A stretch of 8,421 nucleotides of DNA from Gammaproteobacteria bacterium (GCA_030632625.1 DAOVUK010000112.1:1-8421); one strand, 5' to 3'. Shown: positions 1 to 6,559, counted from the first letter of the stretch. Program-made: numbers and translations. The notes: generated from the sequence alone by a model not told the origin.

Positions 1-447
1 CGTCATCATAAAGTTGAACATGAACGACACCCAGACCACGGCGATTGCCAGATCAATTGGCCACTCCAGCTCAGCATATTCTTTAGACTGAGTGATGCCT
101 AATGGAAGAGTAATGACAGCAGAGACAATGATAAGATTCCAGCCAATAAAGGTGAACCATGCCATTTTATCACTCCACAGTCTCACACCACAGGTACGCT
201 GTACGGTATAGAAAGCAGTTGCCATCAAGATACACCCACCATAAGCGAAAATCACCGCATTGGTGTGTAAGGGTCTTAGACGACCAAATGATAAATAAGG
301 ACTGTCAAAGTTGAGCACCGGCCATGCCAATTCTGAGGCAATATATACCCCAACTGACGCACCAACTACTAAGTAGACGGCGGTCATTACGGCAAACCAG
401 CGAACAACGTCGAAGTTATACTTCTGCTCCGCTGCAGCTTCTTCCAT
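1..447 (-). CDS. ccoN: cbb3-type cytochrome c oxidase subunit I, N-terminal part (cut by window edge)
   Basis: Catalytic haem-copper subunit of the cbb3 oxidase, an inner-membrane terminal oxidase with high oxygen affinity that reduces O2 to water and pumps protons. The 149 codons present run in frame to the window edge. The start is ATG at 447, with GGAGAA a few bases upstream. The product opens with a short acidic N-terminus ([13 protein letters not shown]), followed by hydrophobic segments at about residues 16-38, 61-82, 96-116 and 132 onward. The motif [17 protein letters not shown] at about 55-71 is diagnostic of CcoN; His61 is the expected low-spin haem b ligand. Another family cue is the [19 protein letters not shown] stretch at about 114-132. 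The copper-site histidines lie beyond the edge. ccoO, ccoQ and ccoP would be expected further left. An FNR-like gene lies upstream on the same strand, which fits oxygen-controlled expression. Confidence 0.95.
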   Translation of the reverse strand, partial: MEEAAAEQKYNFDVVRWFAVMTAVYLVVGASVGVYIASELAWPVLNFDSPYLSFGRLRPLHTNAVIFAYGGCILMATAFYTVQRTCGVRLWSDKMAWFTFIGWNLIIVSAVITLPLGITQSKEYAELEWPIDLAIAVVWVSFMFNFMMT

Positions 448-821
448 AGTGTTCTCCACAATTATTTAAAAACTTTACTCAAAAGAGTAACCCAAAATTT
501 TACAGTATCCCTCTTGTTTTCCTCTTGCCTCATTCATTTCTAGAAGAGTAAGAGCACAGCATCCGAGAGATTTCTGTGGTGCTATTTTGCCTCTTTTAGG
601 GGCAAGTATCAATTCTTTCTAATATAAATTAGTGTCAAATGCCACAACAACTGAGCAATTACCCTTTGTATAACAATTAACCTTATATTTTTAAAGGTGA
701 TTTACCTGATATCAGAAAAGTTCATTTTTTTGTTATTTTTTTTGGCAACTATGTGAGGCAGCTCACATTTTATGGCTGGCCAGCCTTTAGGCAGAGAGCA
801 GGTGCAGTAAAAAAATAGACA
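448..821. other. Non-coding spacer upstream of ccoN
   Basis: No convincing gene is seen in these 374 bases. They hold the ccoN leader and presumably its promoter, but no clear -35/-10 pair could be assigned. What is visible: a small hairpin (TTACTC/GAGTAA around AAAA, 475-490) ahead of the ribosome binding site, a CRP-like palindrome at 751-768, a perfect 12-bp palindrome GGCTGGCCAGCC at 774-785, and a run of seven A on the plus strand at 809-815. A canonical FNR box (TTGAT-N4-ATCAA) is not present; only isolated TTGAT half-sites occur on the minus strand. Confidence 0.7.
751..768. promoter_or_regulatory. CRP/FNR-family-like operator palindrome upstream of ccoN
   Basis: ATGTGAG-GCAG-CTCACAT has perfect 7-bp arms and contains TGTGA-N6-TCACA at 752-767, the core consensus of CRP/Vfr-type sites. 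Its centre is about 312 bp upstream of the ccoN start codon, so it would act on a promoter giving a long leader. It lies only a few bases from another perfect palindrome at 774-785. The sequence match is direct. Binding by CRP/Vfr, or by the neighbouring FNR-like protein with its altered recognition helix, is inference. Confidence 0.5.
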
Positions 822-986
822 TAGGAGCCTGTCCGAGAATAGAAAGCCTACTGCGGAAAAGCAGATTTTGGCCAGATTTCCCTATCATTTTCATTTAATA
901 GAACAACTATTGGCTTCAAATGATAGAAAAATCTGACTCAAAACTACTTCTCCTCGCTACGACTTCTATTCTCGGACAGGCTCCTA
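822..986. mobile_element. MITE-like palindromic element, 165 bp, no coding capacity
   Basis: The ends are a perfect 23-bp inverted repeat (822-844 and 964-986), beginning TAGGAGCCTGTCCGAG. Complementarity continues imperfectly inward to about 890 and 918, for example CAGATTTCCCTATCATTT against its counterpart at 918-935. A 27-bp centre contains a mini-hairpin AATAG/CTATT (897-911). Both ends carry TA (822-823 and 985-986), compatible with a TA target duplication as in IS630/mariner-type insertions, or simply part of the repeat. There is no transposase. The right end supplies the TAG stop of the FNR-like gene, so the element is transcribed as a large 3' hairpin. The parent insertion sequence was not identified. 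Confidence 0.75.
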
Positions 987-1763
987 GATTAATTCAATGC
1001 CGACAAATTTTTGCAATTCTTCAATACTCGGGATAATGAGGTTTTTTCCCTCAATTTTAATCAGGCTGTTTTGCTGCAGTTTTTTAAACAGTCGAATCAC
1101 CGTTTCTTTGGATAAACCAAGAAAATCAGCAATATCTGTACGCGTCATCGTCAGTCTAAATTCTCTGCAGGGATAACCGCTATTGAGATAACGCCAGGCC
1201 AGGTTCAGGATAAAGGCGGCAATTTTTTCTTCTGAGCCGACATTGCCATGCAGCAGCATGGCTGATTGTTGAATATTGCTCAGTTCCTGACTGACCACTT
1301 TCATCAGACGACCCTGCACCTGAGGAATTTGTGAGGCAATATCATTTAAAGTGTCTTTAGCAATTTCACACAGATAGGTGTCTTCCAGGGCCTGAGCACT
1401 ATAGCTATGAACCCCTTCATTTAAAGAACAGATATCCACCAGTTCGCCTGAAATACGAAAATCAATCACTCTCTCGGAGGCTTTTACATCGGCAATTAAT
1501 TTCAATGAACCGGCGGAAATAGCATATATCAGTGTTGCCGGCTGTCCCTGCTGAAAAACCCTTTCTCCCTTTTTAAAATAGTGCCTGCGATTGACCATTT
1601 TTCCAGTGAAATCATAACTATGTCCACCGATATTCACAGGCGAGCATATGGGTGATAGACGACAGACATCACAGGCAACATACTCAGGTTGTGCTTTTTT
1701 AGAAATAGCGCTGGATTTAGAAACAGTCACGCTGTTAATCGGATGACTTGACTTGCTTAGCAT
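984..1763 (-). CDS. fnr: FNR-type oxygen-sensing transcriptional regulator (Crp/Fnr family)
   Basis: Cytoplasmic DNA-binding regulator expected to carry an O2-labile [4Fe-4S] cluster and to switch genes between aerobic and microaerobic growth. With the ATG at 1763 (259 aa), the N-terminal motif CDVCRLSPIC gives Cys31, Cys34 and Cys40 in the C-x2-C-x5-C spacing of E. coli FNR. The fourth ligand is Cys132 in TYLCEI. A cyclic-nucleotide-fold domain follows (about 52-140), then a dimer helix and a C-terminal helix-turn-helix (EFRLTMTRTDIADFLGLSKETVIRLF). In the recognition helix KETVIR, Glu and Arg of the FNR E-x-x-S-R motif are kept, but the Ser position is Ile and the Val position is Lys. The start is uncertain: a GTG at 1730 would give 248 aa with cysteines at 20, 23, 29 and 121, almost as in E. 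coli; neither start has a clear Shine-Dalgarno. The gene overlaps the upstream gene by 29 bp, so the two are probably cotranscribed. Its TAG stop lies in the end of a MITE-like element. Confidence 0.9.
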   Translation of the reverse strand: MLSKSSHPINSVTVSKSSAISKKAQPEYVACDVCRLSPICSPVNIGGHSYDFTGKMVNRRHYFKKGERVFQQGQPATLIYAISAGSLKLIADVKASERVIDFRISGELVDICSLNEGVHSYSAQALEDTYLCEIAKDTLNDIASQIPQVQGRLMKVVSQELSNIQQSAMLLHGNVGSEEKIAAFILNLAWRYLNSGYPCREFRLTMTRTDIADFLGLSKETVIRLFKKLQQNSLIKIEGKNLIIPSIEELQKFVGIELI

Positions 1764-2433
1764 GCGCCACTGTTGCCAGGACACTTTGCTGCAATCGTGC
1801 AAAATTCCCCACGGGAATATACTGAAACACTTCTTTGCCTTTTTTACTGTATGAAATAACCAAGCCTTTTTCCGGATACAGCCAAAACTCTGTATTGTCA
1901 TTTACAGCCAGACTTTCTTTGGGCTTGCCAAATAGTTTTTTAAGTAATTCCGGTTCAATATTTGATGCAGGGATATAAGTCAGTGAGTGAATAACTCTAT
2001 TACTCAGCTCCTGTGCTAAATCATCCAGCGGGTATTTTATGGTACGTGAATCCTGTATCTTCGGCTTGCCCGAGTTTTTCAGCAAATAATCTTTATCCAG
2101 GCCCTCAGCATCTAACTCCAGAAGCACCTTCGCTCTAAGTCCCGACATACTCACACGAATAAACCAGGCTTCAAGACTGATACTATCATCCTGATTTTCA
2201 AACCAGGCCACATTATATTCACTCTTCAATATATTAACCGCATCTCCGAGTGTTGCTTTACCTATATCTAAATCCAAAACATGCAGGGTTTGCTCATCAA
2301 CTACCGTGATTTGCCAGGGCAGATTCATCACCCGAACTGTACTGCCATGCTGGGGTGTCACCAGATTAGTATAAAACCAGTAACCCGAGGCAAAAAGAAT
2401 TGATACGATGATTAAAGTAATGGGTTTAAACAC
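1735..2433 (-). CDS. Membrane-anchored protein of unknown function, cotranscribed with the FNR-like gene
   Basis: Not recognised as a named family. The 232-aa product has one hydrophobic N-terminal segment (about residues 4-24, ITLIIVSILFASGYWFY) after a short Lys-containing start. This suggests a signal anchor with the rest in the periplasm. The soluble part contains PWQITVVDEQTLHVLDLDIGKATLGDAVNIL at about 39-69 and a C-terminal segment with FWLYPEKGLVISYSKKGKEVFQYIP. No cysteines or obvious catalytic motif are visible. The start codon is GTG (2431-2433), supported by GGGAG at 2439-2443 with a 5-base spacer. The 3' end overlaps the FNR-like gene on the same strand, which suggests a two-gene operon. 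A link to respiration or envelope function is suggested only by position. That it is a real gene is well supported by the ribosome binding site, the membrane anchor and the coupling. Confidence 0.8.
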   Translation of the reverse strand: MFKPITLIIVSILFASGYWFYTNLVTPQHGSTVRVMNLPWQITVVDEQTLHVLDLDIGKATLGDAVNILKSEYNVAWFENQDDSISLEAWFIRVSMSGLRAKVLLELDAEGLDKDYLLKNSGKPKIQDSRTIKYPLDDLAQELSNRVIHSLTYIPASNIEPELLKKLFGKPKESLAVNDNTEFWLYPEKGLVISYSKKGKEVFQYIPVGNFARLQQSVLATVAHAKQVKSSD

Positions 2434-2459
2434 ACAGGCTCCCGCTTGTCAGAAATATA
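2431..2459 (-). promoter_or_regulatory. Ribosome binding site and possible -10 for the unknown gene and fnr
   Basis: On the minus strand, GGGAG (2439-2443) lies five bases from a GTG start and decides that start. TATATT at 2454-2459 matches a -10 hexamer in five of six bases and would give a short leader, but the -35 region about 17-18 bases further up is poor. A direct repeat TATTGATTA (plus strand 2474-2482 and 2491-2499, 17 bp apart) lies upstream of the possible -10. It contains TTGAT half-sites of FNR type but no properly spaced palindrome. Confidence 0.4.
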
Positions 2460-2495
2460 GGTTAGAAATTTGGTATTGATTAAATACTAATATTG

Positions 2496-2569
2496 ATTAG
2501 TCCTCGCTTGTTCTCATGGCAGAGACGTTGCATACAACGTCTCTGCCATGCAAACAAGCGAGGATTAGT
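2496..2569. repeat. Small palindromic repeat element (near-perfect hairpin) between bioD and the unknown gene
   Basis: Two 35-base arms (2496-2530 and 2535-2569) pair with four mismatches around the four-base loop CATA. The inner part GGCAGAGACGTTG/CAACGTCTCTGCC is perfect, as is the outer CCTCGCTTGTT/AACAAGCGAGG. The sequence ATTAGT occurs as a direct repeat just outside (2496-2501 and 2564-2569), and two of the four mismatches fall in these flanks. This is what a 62-bp insertion (2502-2563) with a 6-bp target duplication would look like. It lies 16 bases after the bioD stop, so in the biotin transcript it forms a strong 3' hairpin, though no clean U-tract follows on the minus strand. It resembles the short dispersed hairpins found in many bacterial genomes. 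Confidence 0.75.
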
Positions 2570-2585
2570 ATAGTGAAGTTGAAAG

Positions 2586-3302
2586 CTAAATGCACTTTTC
2601 CATATTGATATAATCAGCAAACCGGGCGTTAGCGAGCAAAGAAGAGTCATGCTCAGTATCAGACAAATGCGGCAAGACACCCAGCAGAGGTGCATTCAGT
2701 CGTGCTTTCAGGCTTTGAATAGTTTCTTCAGGGTATGTTATATTTTCCCCTCCGGCATTACTTTGCGGCTCAGTGCTATTTGCAATCCAGCCGGCAATTG
2801 TCAGGCCTTTTTGTGCAATAGCCTGTGCTGTTAATAAAGCATGATTGATACAGCCCAGTCGCAGATTTACCACTAATATAACAGGAAAATTCAGTAAACA
2901 GGCTAAATCAGCCAGACTCTGCTGTTCATTCAAAGGCACCAGCCAGCCGCCCACCCCTTCAACCAGCACATAATCAGCCTGCTGCTGATGCTGCAAAATG
3001 CTGCTGACAATAGTCTGCAAATCAATTGTCACACCGGCATGCCGGGCAGCAATATGAGGCGCAATAGCCGGCTCAAAGGCATAGGGATTAATGATTTCAT
3101 AATCAAGAGACACATTGGCAGCGGCAATTAATTTCAGCGCATCATCATTTCTCAATCCTTGTGCCGTGATCTGACAACCACTGGCAACGGGTTTAAAGCC
3201 CAGGGTTTTATAACCCAGTGCTGACCAGCTTTGCAGCAGCCCTGCAGAAACAAACGTTTTGCCTGCATCGGTATCAGTTGCGGTAATAAAATAGCTTTTC
3301 AT
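2586..3302 (-). CDS. bioD: Dethiobiotin synthetase
   Basis: ATP-dependent carboxylation of 7,8-diaminopelargonate to dethiobiotin, the penultimate step of biotin synthesis, in the cytoplasm. The 238-aa product has the Walker A-like TATDTDAGKT at residues 7-16; the first Gly of the usual GTDTxxGKT is Ala here. Also present are KPVASG at 37-42 (catalytic Lys37, as in E. coli), VEGVGGW at 114-120 with Glu115, and the NLRLGCINHALLT stretch at 147-159 typical of BioD. The ATG at 3302 is chosen because it puts the P-loop at the normal position; upstream codons in frame lie inside bioC. AAAGG precedes the start, and only 10 bases separate it from the bioC stop. It is the last gene of bioFHCD and is followed by a strong hairpin element. 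Confidence 0.95.
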   Translation of the reverse strand: MKSYFITATDTDAGKTFVSAGLLQSWSALGYKTLGFKPVASGCQITAQGLRNDDALKLIAAANVSLDYEIINPYAFEPAIAPHIAARHAGVTIDLQTIVSSILQHQQQADYVLVEGVGGWLVPLNEQQSLADLACLLNFPVILVVNLRLGCINHALLTAQAIAQKGLTIAGWIANSTEPQSNAGGENITYPEETIQSLKARLNAPLLGVLPHLSDTEHDSSLLANARFADYINMEKCI

Positions 3303-3312
3303 CAATAGCCTT

Positions 3313-4287
3313 TCACGAGTGCAGGCTGCTTTTAAGTTGTGCCAGTGAAATAGAAGTCTGTTTCTTGCCATCTGCTGAGCGGGTATTCTGCATCGGTGTT
3401 TTCGGGTTCCAGGCATGCCCGTAAAGCACATCATAAGTGACAGGATAACCTTCCTGTGTGTGGAATTGTTCATAGGCCCGGTACATTGCCTGCAAACGTT
3501 TTTTCCCGGTCAATGCCTTTTCACGTCCGGTGTTTTTATTGTCTGCGCCTACCGCTTTAAGTTCCACCAGGATTTGTTTAATTGATTGATAGTTCAAAAC
3601 AATTTTTTCACAGTCCATCACCGGATTTTCAACCTGAACATTATAAAGTGCATCACCAATATCATGCATGTCTCTAAATTCATTCACATGGATCTTATCA
3701 CTGACCGCCGCCCAGCTGATCCTTAATTCCCTGAGCGTTTCTGTACCCAGAGTGGTGAACATTAACAGCCCTCCGGGCTTCAGAACCCGGCGAAACTCAT
3801 TAAAGACTGTCGTCAGATCAAGACACCATTGAATGGTCAGGCTGGAAAAAATCAGATCCATGCTGGCATCAGCAAAGGGTAATTGTTCAGCATCAGCACA
3901 GACAAATTGATGTGCCTGCTTAGACTTGAAGAACTTAGCGCTAAAGAAATTGTTCACTTTCCCTGTCAGACCAGACTGAGTCGATATTTTCGAACCATTT
4001 TTCTCTCTGTTTTTCTCTCTGTTTTTCAATAGCATCTTTTCTGCCAGATCCACAGCGATAATATGCGCATCAGGATATTGTTGTGCCAGCCTTTGAGTGC
4101 CCTGCCCTGTACCCGCACCAATATCCAGAATCACTTGCGGTTCTATTTTAATATAATCCAGACGTTCAATTAAGCGCGTACAGACCTCCCTTTGCAATAC
4201 AGCAAAAGTATCATAAGTCTCTGCCGCTTTATTAAAGGAATCTCTTACTTGCTGCTTGGTAAAAGGCCGGGGTAATGTTGCAGTCAA
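3313..4287 (-). CDS. bioC: Malonyl-ACP O-methyltransferase
   Basis: SAM-dependent methyltransferase that methylates malonyl-ACP so that fatty-acid synthesis can extend it to pimeloyl-ACP methyl ester. The 324-aa product begins with the typical FNKAAETYD (about 18-26). The SAM-binding motif LDIGAGTGQG is at 54-63, the acidic VDL at 79-81, ADAEQLPF at 131-138, and the BioC signatures SSLTIQWCLDL (148-158) and RVLKPGGLLMFTTLGTETL (167-185). The C-terminal TYDVLYGHAWNP (284-295) is common in long gammaproteobacterial BioC. It is about 70 residues longer than E. coli BioC, through the C-terminal part and an insertion of roughly 30 residues at about 89-125 that contains KNREKNREKN. The start is TTG, with AGGA (4298-4301) ten bases upstream; no in-frame ATG precedes the conserved region. 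It lies 36 bases after bioH and 10 before bioD. Confidence 0.93.
   Translation of the reverse strand: MTATLPRPFTKQQVRDSFNKAAETYDTFAVLQREVCTRLIERLDYIKIEPQVILDIGAGTGQGTQRLAQQYPDAHIIAVDLAEKMLLKNREKNREKNGSKISTQSGLTGKVNNFFSAKFFKSKQAHQFVCADAEQLPFADASMDLIFSSLTIQWCLDLTTVFNEFRRVLKPGGLLMFTTLGTETLRELRISWAAVSDKIHVNEFRDMHDIGDALYNVQVENPVMDCEKIVLNYQSIKQILVELKAVGADNKNTGREKALTGKKRLQAMYRAYEQFHTQEGYPVTYDVLYGHAWNPKTPMQNTRSADGKKQTSISLAQLKSSLHS
3998..4026. repeat. 12-bp tandem repeat inside bioC
   Basis: The unit CTCTCTGTTTTT occurs twice (4003-4014 and 4015-4026), preceded by a further TTTTT, giving about 2.4 copies. On the coding strand it encodes KNRE-KNRE-KN in frame, so copy-number change would alter BioC by four residues without a frameshift. 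It lies in the lineage-specific insertion between the SAM-binding acidic residue and the ADAEQLP motif, likely a surface loop. Confidence 0.8.
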
Positions 4288-4323
4288 AAAATAATTATCC
4301 TGAAAATGTTAAACCTAGCTGTA

Positions 4324-5154
4324 TTATATAACGTTTTGCAGAATTTTTTTGAATTCTTCCGGATGGGATATAAACGGGGCATGACCTGCCTGGGAAATGC
4401 TATAGAGTGAAATATTATCTTGTTCAGCTAATACTTTCTGCCCCTGATATTTTGCCAGAGTATCATATTTACCCGCGATTAAAATAACAGGCACATCTGA
4501 CATTTCCTGTAATTGCCGGCGCTTATCTTCTTTAAGCAATATTTGCAAACCAGATTCCAGTGCCTGTTGATCAGGCTCACCACGCTGCAGCAATTGAGCC
4601 TGCAGGATTTTTATATCATTTCGTGCAGTACGGCTTCCCATTGCCTGAATAGCTAAAAAACGTTTCAGAGTGGCTCGATGATCGCGGCTCAGACTGCGGC
4701 TGAATTCTTCAAATATTTGTGCTTCGACTGCATACGGCCAGTCTTCTGCCTGAACAAATCGAGGTGTTGAACTGACCAGTAGCAGTTTAGAAATCTGTGA
4801 TTTTTTATTAGTATGGCGCTTCTTAGCCCGCAATCTATCATCTGTTAACATCTGAATCGCCACCAGACCGCCCATTGACCAGGCGATAAGGCTTGTTTGC
4901 TTCCCCTCTAACAAGGGCTCCATACTCTGTGCCAGAGTCTGGCTATTATAAACACCGCCAAGTCGTTCAAGATCATAAGCCGAACTCTGTCCATAACCGG
5001 GCAGGTCAACGCAGCGGATTAGGCGCTCAGGATATAATTGCTCCAGATATTCAGCAATATCCGTCCATACACCACTATTCATCCCCCAGCCATGAATGAA
5101 TAAAATCTGCTGTTGAGCTTCTGTATTGCCCCACTCCTGAAAACTTATGGCCAT
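4324..5154 (-). CDS. bioH: Pimeloyl-ACP methyl ester carboxylesterase
   Basis: Alpha/beta hydrolase that removes the methyl ester from pimeloyl-ACP methyl ester, ending the BioC-initiated elongation and providing substrate for BioF. The 276-aa protein has the oxyanion-side HGWGMNSGVW at 21-30, LPGYGQS at 51-57, and the nucleophile elbow AWSMGG with Ser93. The acid Asp231 lies in GKYDTLAKY and the base His258 in QAGHAPFISHP, so the triad is complete. The length is a little above E. coli BioH (256 aa), partly from a basic stretch RAKKRHTNKKSQ at 109-120. The ATG at 5154 overlaps the end of bioF by 10 bases, so translational coupling is likely; the ribosome binding site is weak. The position between bioF and bioC separates it from generic hydrolases. 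Confidence 0.93.
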   Translation of the reverse strand: MAISFQEWGNTEAQQQILFIHGWGMNSGVWTDIAEYLEQLYPERLIRCVDLPGYGQSSAYDLERLGGVYNSQTLAQSMEPLLEGKQTSLIAWSMGGLVAIQMLTDDRLRAKKRHTNKKSQISKLLLVSSTPRFVQAEDWPYAVEAQIFEEFSRSLSRDHRATLKRFLAIQAMGSRTARNDIKILQAQLLQRGEPDQQALESGLQILLKEDKRRQLQEMSDVPVILIAGKYDTLAKYQGQKVLAEQDNISLYSISQAGHAPFISHPEEFKKILQNVI

Positions 5155-6335
5155 ATTTTTTCTAATACTGACAATAATCGCTCGACATCTTTTTCTTCAT
5201 GTGCAGCACAAAGTGTTATGCGTAATCGAGCGGTGCCTTTGGGTACTGTGGGCGGACGGATGGCTGTCACTAAAATACCCTGCTGTTCTAATGTCTGGCT
5301 GATTTTTAAAGCCGTTTCATTGTCACCCACTAAAATTGGCTGAATGGCTGTCTGGGAAGCCATCAATGACAGGCCTAATTGTTCAGCACCTGTTCGAAAT
5401 TGTTTAATCAGCTGTTTCAGCTTATCTCTGCGCCAGCTTTGTTCACGGGAAATTTTTAAACTCATTAATGTCGCCTGAGCTAAAGCCGGCGGCATAGCTG
5501 TCGTATAAATAAAAGCTCTTGATTTTTGAATAAGAGTTTCAATCAGTGCTTCACTGCCTGCAGCAAAAGCCCCGAAAACCCCCATGGATTTACCCAGCGT
5601 CGCCATATAAATCGGCAGCTGCTGCTGATCCAGTGAATATTCTTCCGCAATGCCGGCACCATTCACACCCAATACCCCGAAGCCATGAGCATCATCCAGC
5701 ATAAACCAGGCATCATGCTGCTGACAGAGGACGCTTAATTGAGTAACAGGTGCCAGATCACCGTCCATACTAAAAACCGCATCAGACATCAGCAACTTTC
5801 TATGCGCTTCTGATTGTTTTAACTCTGGTTTTGAGAGCTGTTTTGATAAAGCGCTCAGATCATTATGAGGATAACGTTTAAGCTGGCTGCCAGAAAGTGC
5901 TGATGATAATAAGGCGGCATCAATAAGAGAAGCATGATTTAATTTGTCCTGAAAGACTATATCACCTTTTCCCATCAGTGCATTAACGATACCAAGGTTC
6001 GCCATATAGCCAGTAGAAAACAATAAGGCTCGACTGCGTCCTGTGTATTCAGCCAGAGCTTCTTCCAGTTCATGATGTGCCCGACTGTGACCACTGACCA
6101 GATGAGCTGCGCCACTGCCCACTCCATAGGTATCAATACCTTTTTTCAGGGCTTTGGCAATTTCCGGATGATTCGCCAACCCCAGGTAATCATTACTGCA
6201 AAAACTCAGAACCTGTTTGCCATTACTCTGCAAATGAACCTGCTGTGGGCCATCAGTTATTTTTCGCTGTCGATATAAAGATTGCTGCTGGAGTCGCTGC
6301 AGATCTTTTTTTAAAATATCATCTAAATGGTTCAT
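5145..6335 (-). CDS. bioF: 8-amino-7-oxononanoate synthase
   Basis: PLP enzyme that decarboxylatively condenses pimeloyl-ACP with L-alanine to 8-amino-7-oxononanoate (KAPA). With the ATG at 6335 the product is 396 aa (E. coli 384). It has SFCSNDYLGLANHP at 44-57, GVGSGAAHLVSGHSRAHHELE at 71-91, the cofactor-binding LDDAHGFGVLG at 213-223 with Asp214 and His217, and the Schiff-base lysine Lys249 in TLGKSMGVFG. The frame stays open upstream to about 6497, with another ATG at 6380, but that stretch runs into the repeat element and does not look like BioF. The 6335 start, giving MNHLDDILKK, fits the family best; no strong Shine-Dalgarno is seen. It is the first gene of bioFHCD in this window and has no bioB before it. 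No BirA-type operator was recognised upstream, where the spacer is occupied by repeats. Confidence 0.94.
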   Translation of the reverse strand: MNHLDDILKKDLQRLQQQSLYRQRKITDGPQQVHLQSNGKQVLSFCSNDYLGLANHPEIAKALKKGIDTYGVGSGAAHLVSGHSRAHHELEEALAEYTGRSRALLFSTGYMANLGIVNALMGKGDIVFQDKLNHASLIDAALLSSALSGSQLKRYPHNDLSALSKQLSKPELKQSEAHRKLLMSDAVFSMDGDLAPVTQLSVLCQQHDAWFMLDDAHGFGVLGVNGAGIAEEYSLDQQQLPIYMATLGKSMGVFGAFAAGSEALIETLIQKSRAFIYTTAMPPALAQATLMSLKISREQSWRRDKLKQLIKQFRTGAEQLGLSLMASQTAIQPILVGDNETALKISQTLEQQGILVTAIRPPTVPKGTARLRITLCAAHEEKDVERLLSVLEKIWP

Positions 6336-6450
6336 TATATTATTGCGTACTTTTTCTGCTTTAACTACCGAAGCAGACATTTGAAAAGAATGGTGTGGCG
6401 TTCGAAAGTGGTGCTGCCAACAGTAGGCGCCTTGAGGCGAAAATGGATGA

Positions 6451-6559
6451 TTCGATGGGCTGGTTAGCCTTGCGGGGGACGCTTCAAGCCCATCCATGGG
6501 TCGCTTATCCTCGGCGTCCTGCCTCGAAATACCCCCGCAAGGCTAACCAGCCCATCGAA
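6451..6559. repeat. Internal hairpin of the left arm, perfect 28-bp stem
   Basis: Bases 6451-6478 and 6532-6559 are perfect reverse complements (TTCGATGGGCTGGTTAGCC… paired with its mirror) around a 53-base loop. The loop holds CCATCCATGGG and TTATCCTCGGCGTCC. Because it reads in the 5' direction of bioF and in the reverse orientation of the right-arm copy, it would form in transcripts from either strand. Confidence 0.85.

Noticed and set aside
590..615. Possible intrinsic terminator (TTGCCTC/GGGGCAA)
   Set aside because: The stem is short, with a U-G pair and no following U-tract on either strand.
1764..1901. N-terminal extension of the FNR-like protein to 1901
   Set aside because: It would overlap the upstream gene by about 167 bp and place the cluster cysteines at residue 77; the ATG at 1763 or the GTG at 1730 fits the family much better.
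2480..2695. 71-codon minus-strand frame spanning the bioD 3' end and the hairpin element
   Set aside because: It is out of frame with bioD, runs through the palindrome and shows no protein-like features.
3303..3473. N-terminal extension of BioD to 3473
   Set aside because: It lies within bioC in another frame, and the P-loop is correctly placed from the ATG at 3302.
2431..6335. CRISPR array or defence system among the palindromes
   Set aside because: There are no regularly spaced direct repeats with unique spacers and no cas or defence genes; all the genes here are assigned to biotin synthesis.
6336..6497. N-terminal extension of BioF up to 6497
   Set aside because: The extra residues are encoded by the repeat element and do not resemble BioF; the ATG at 6335 gives a normal length.
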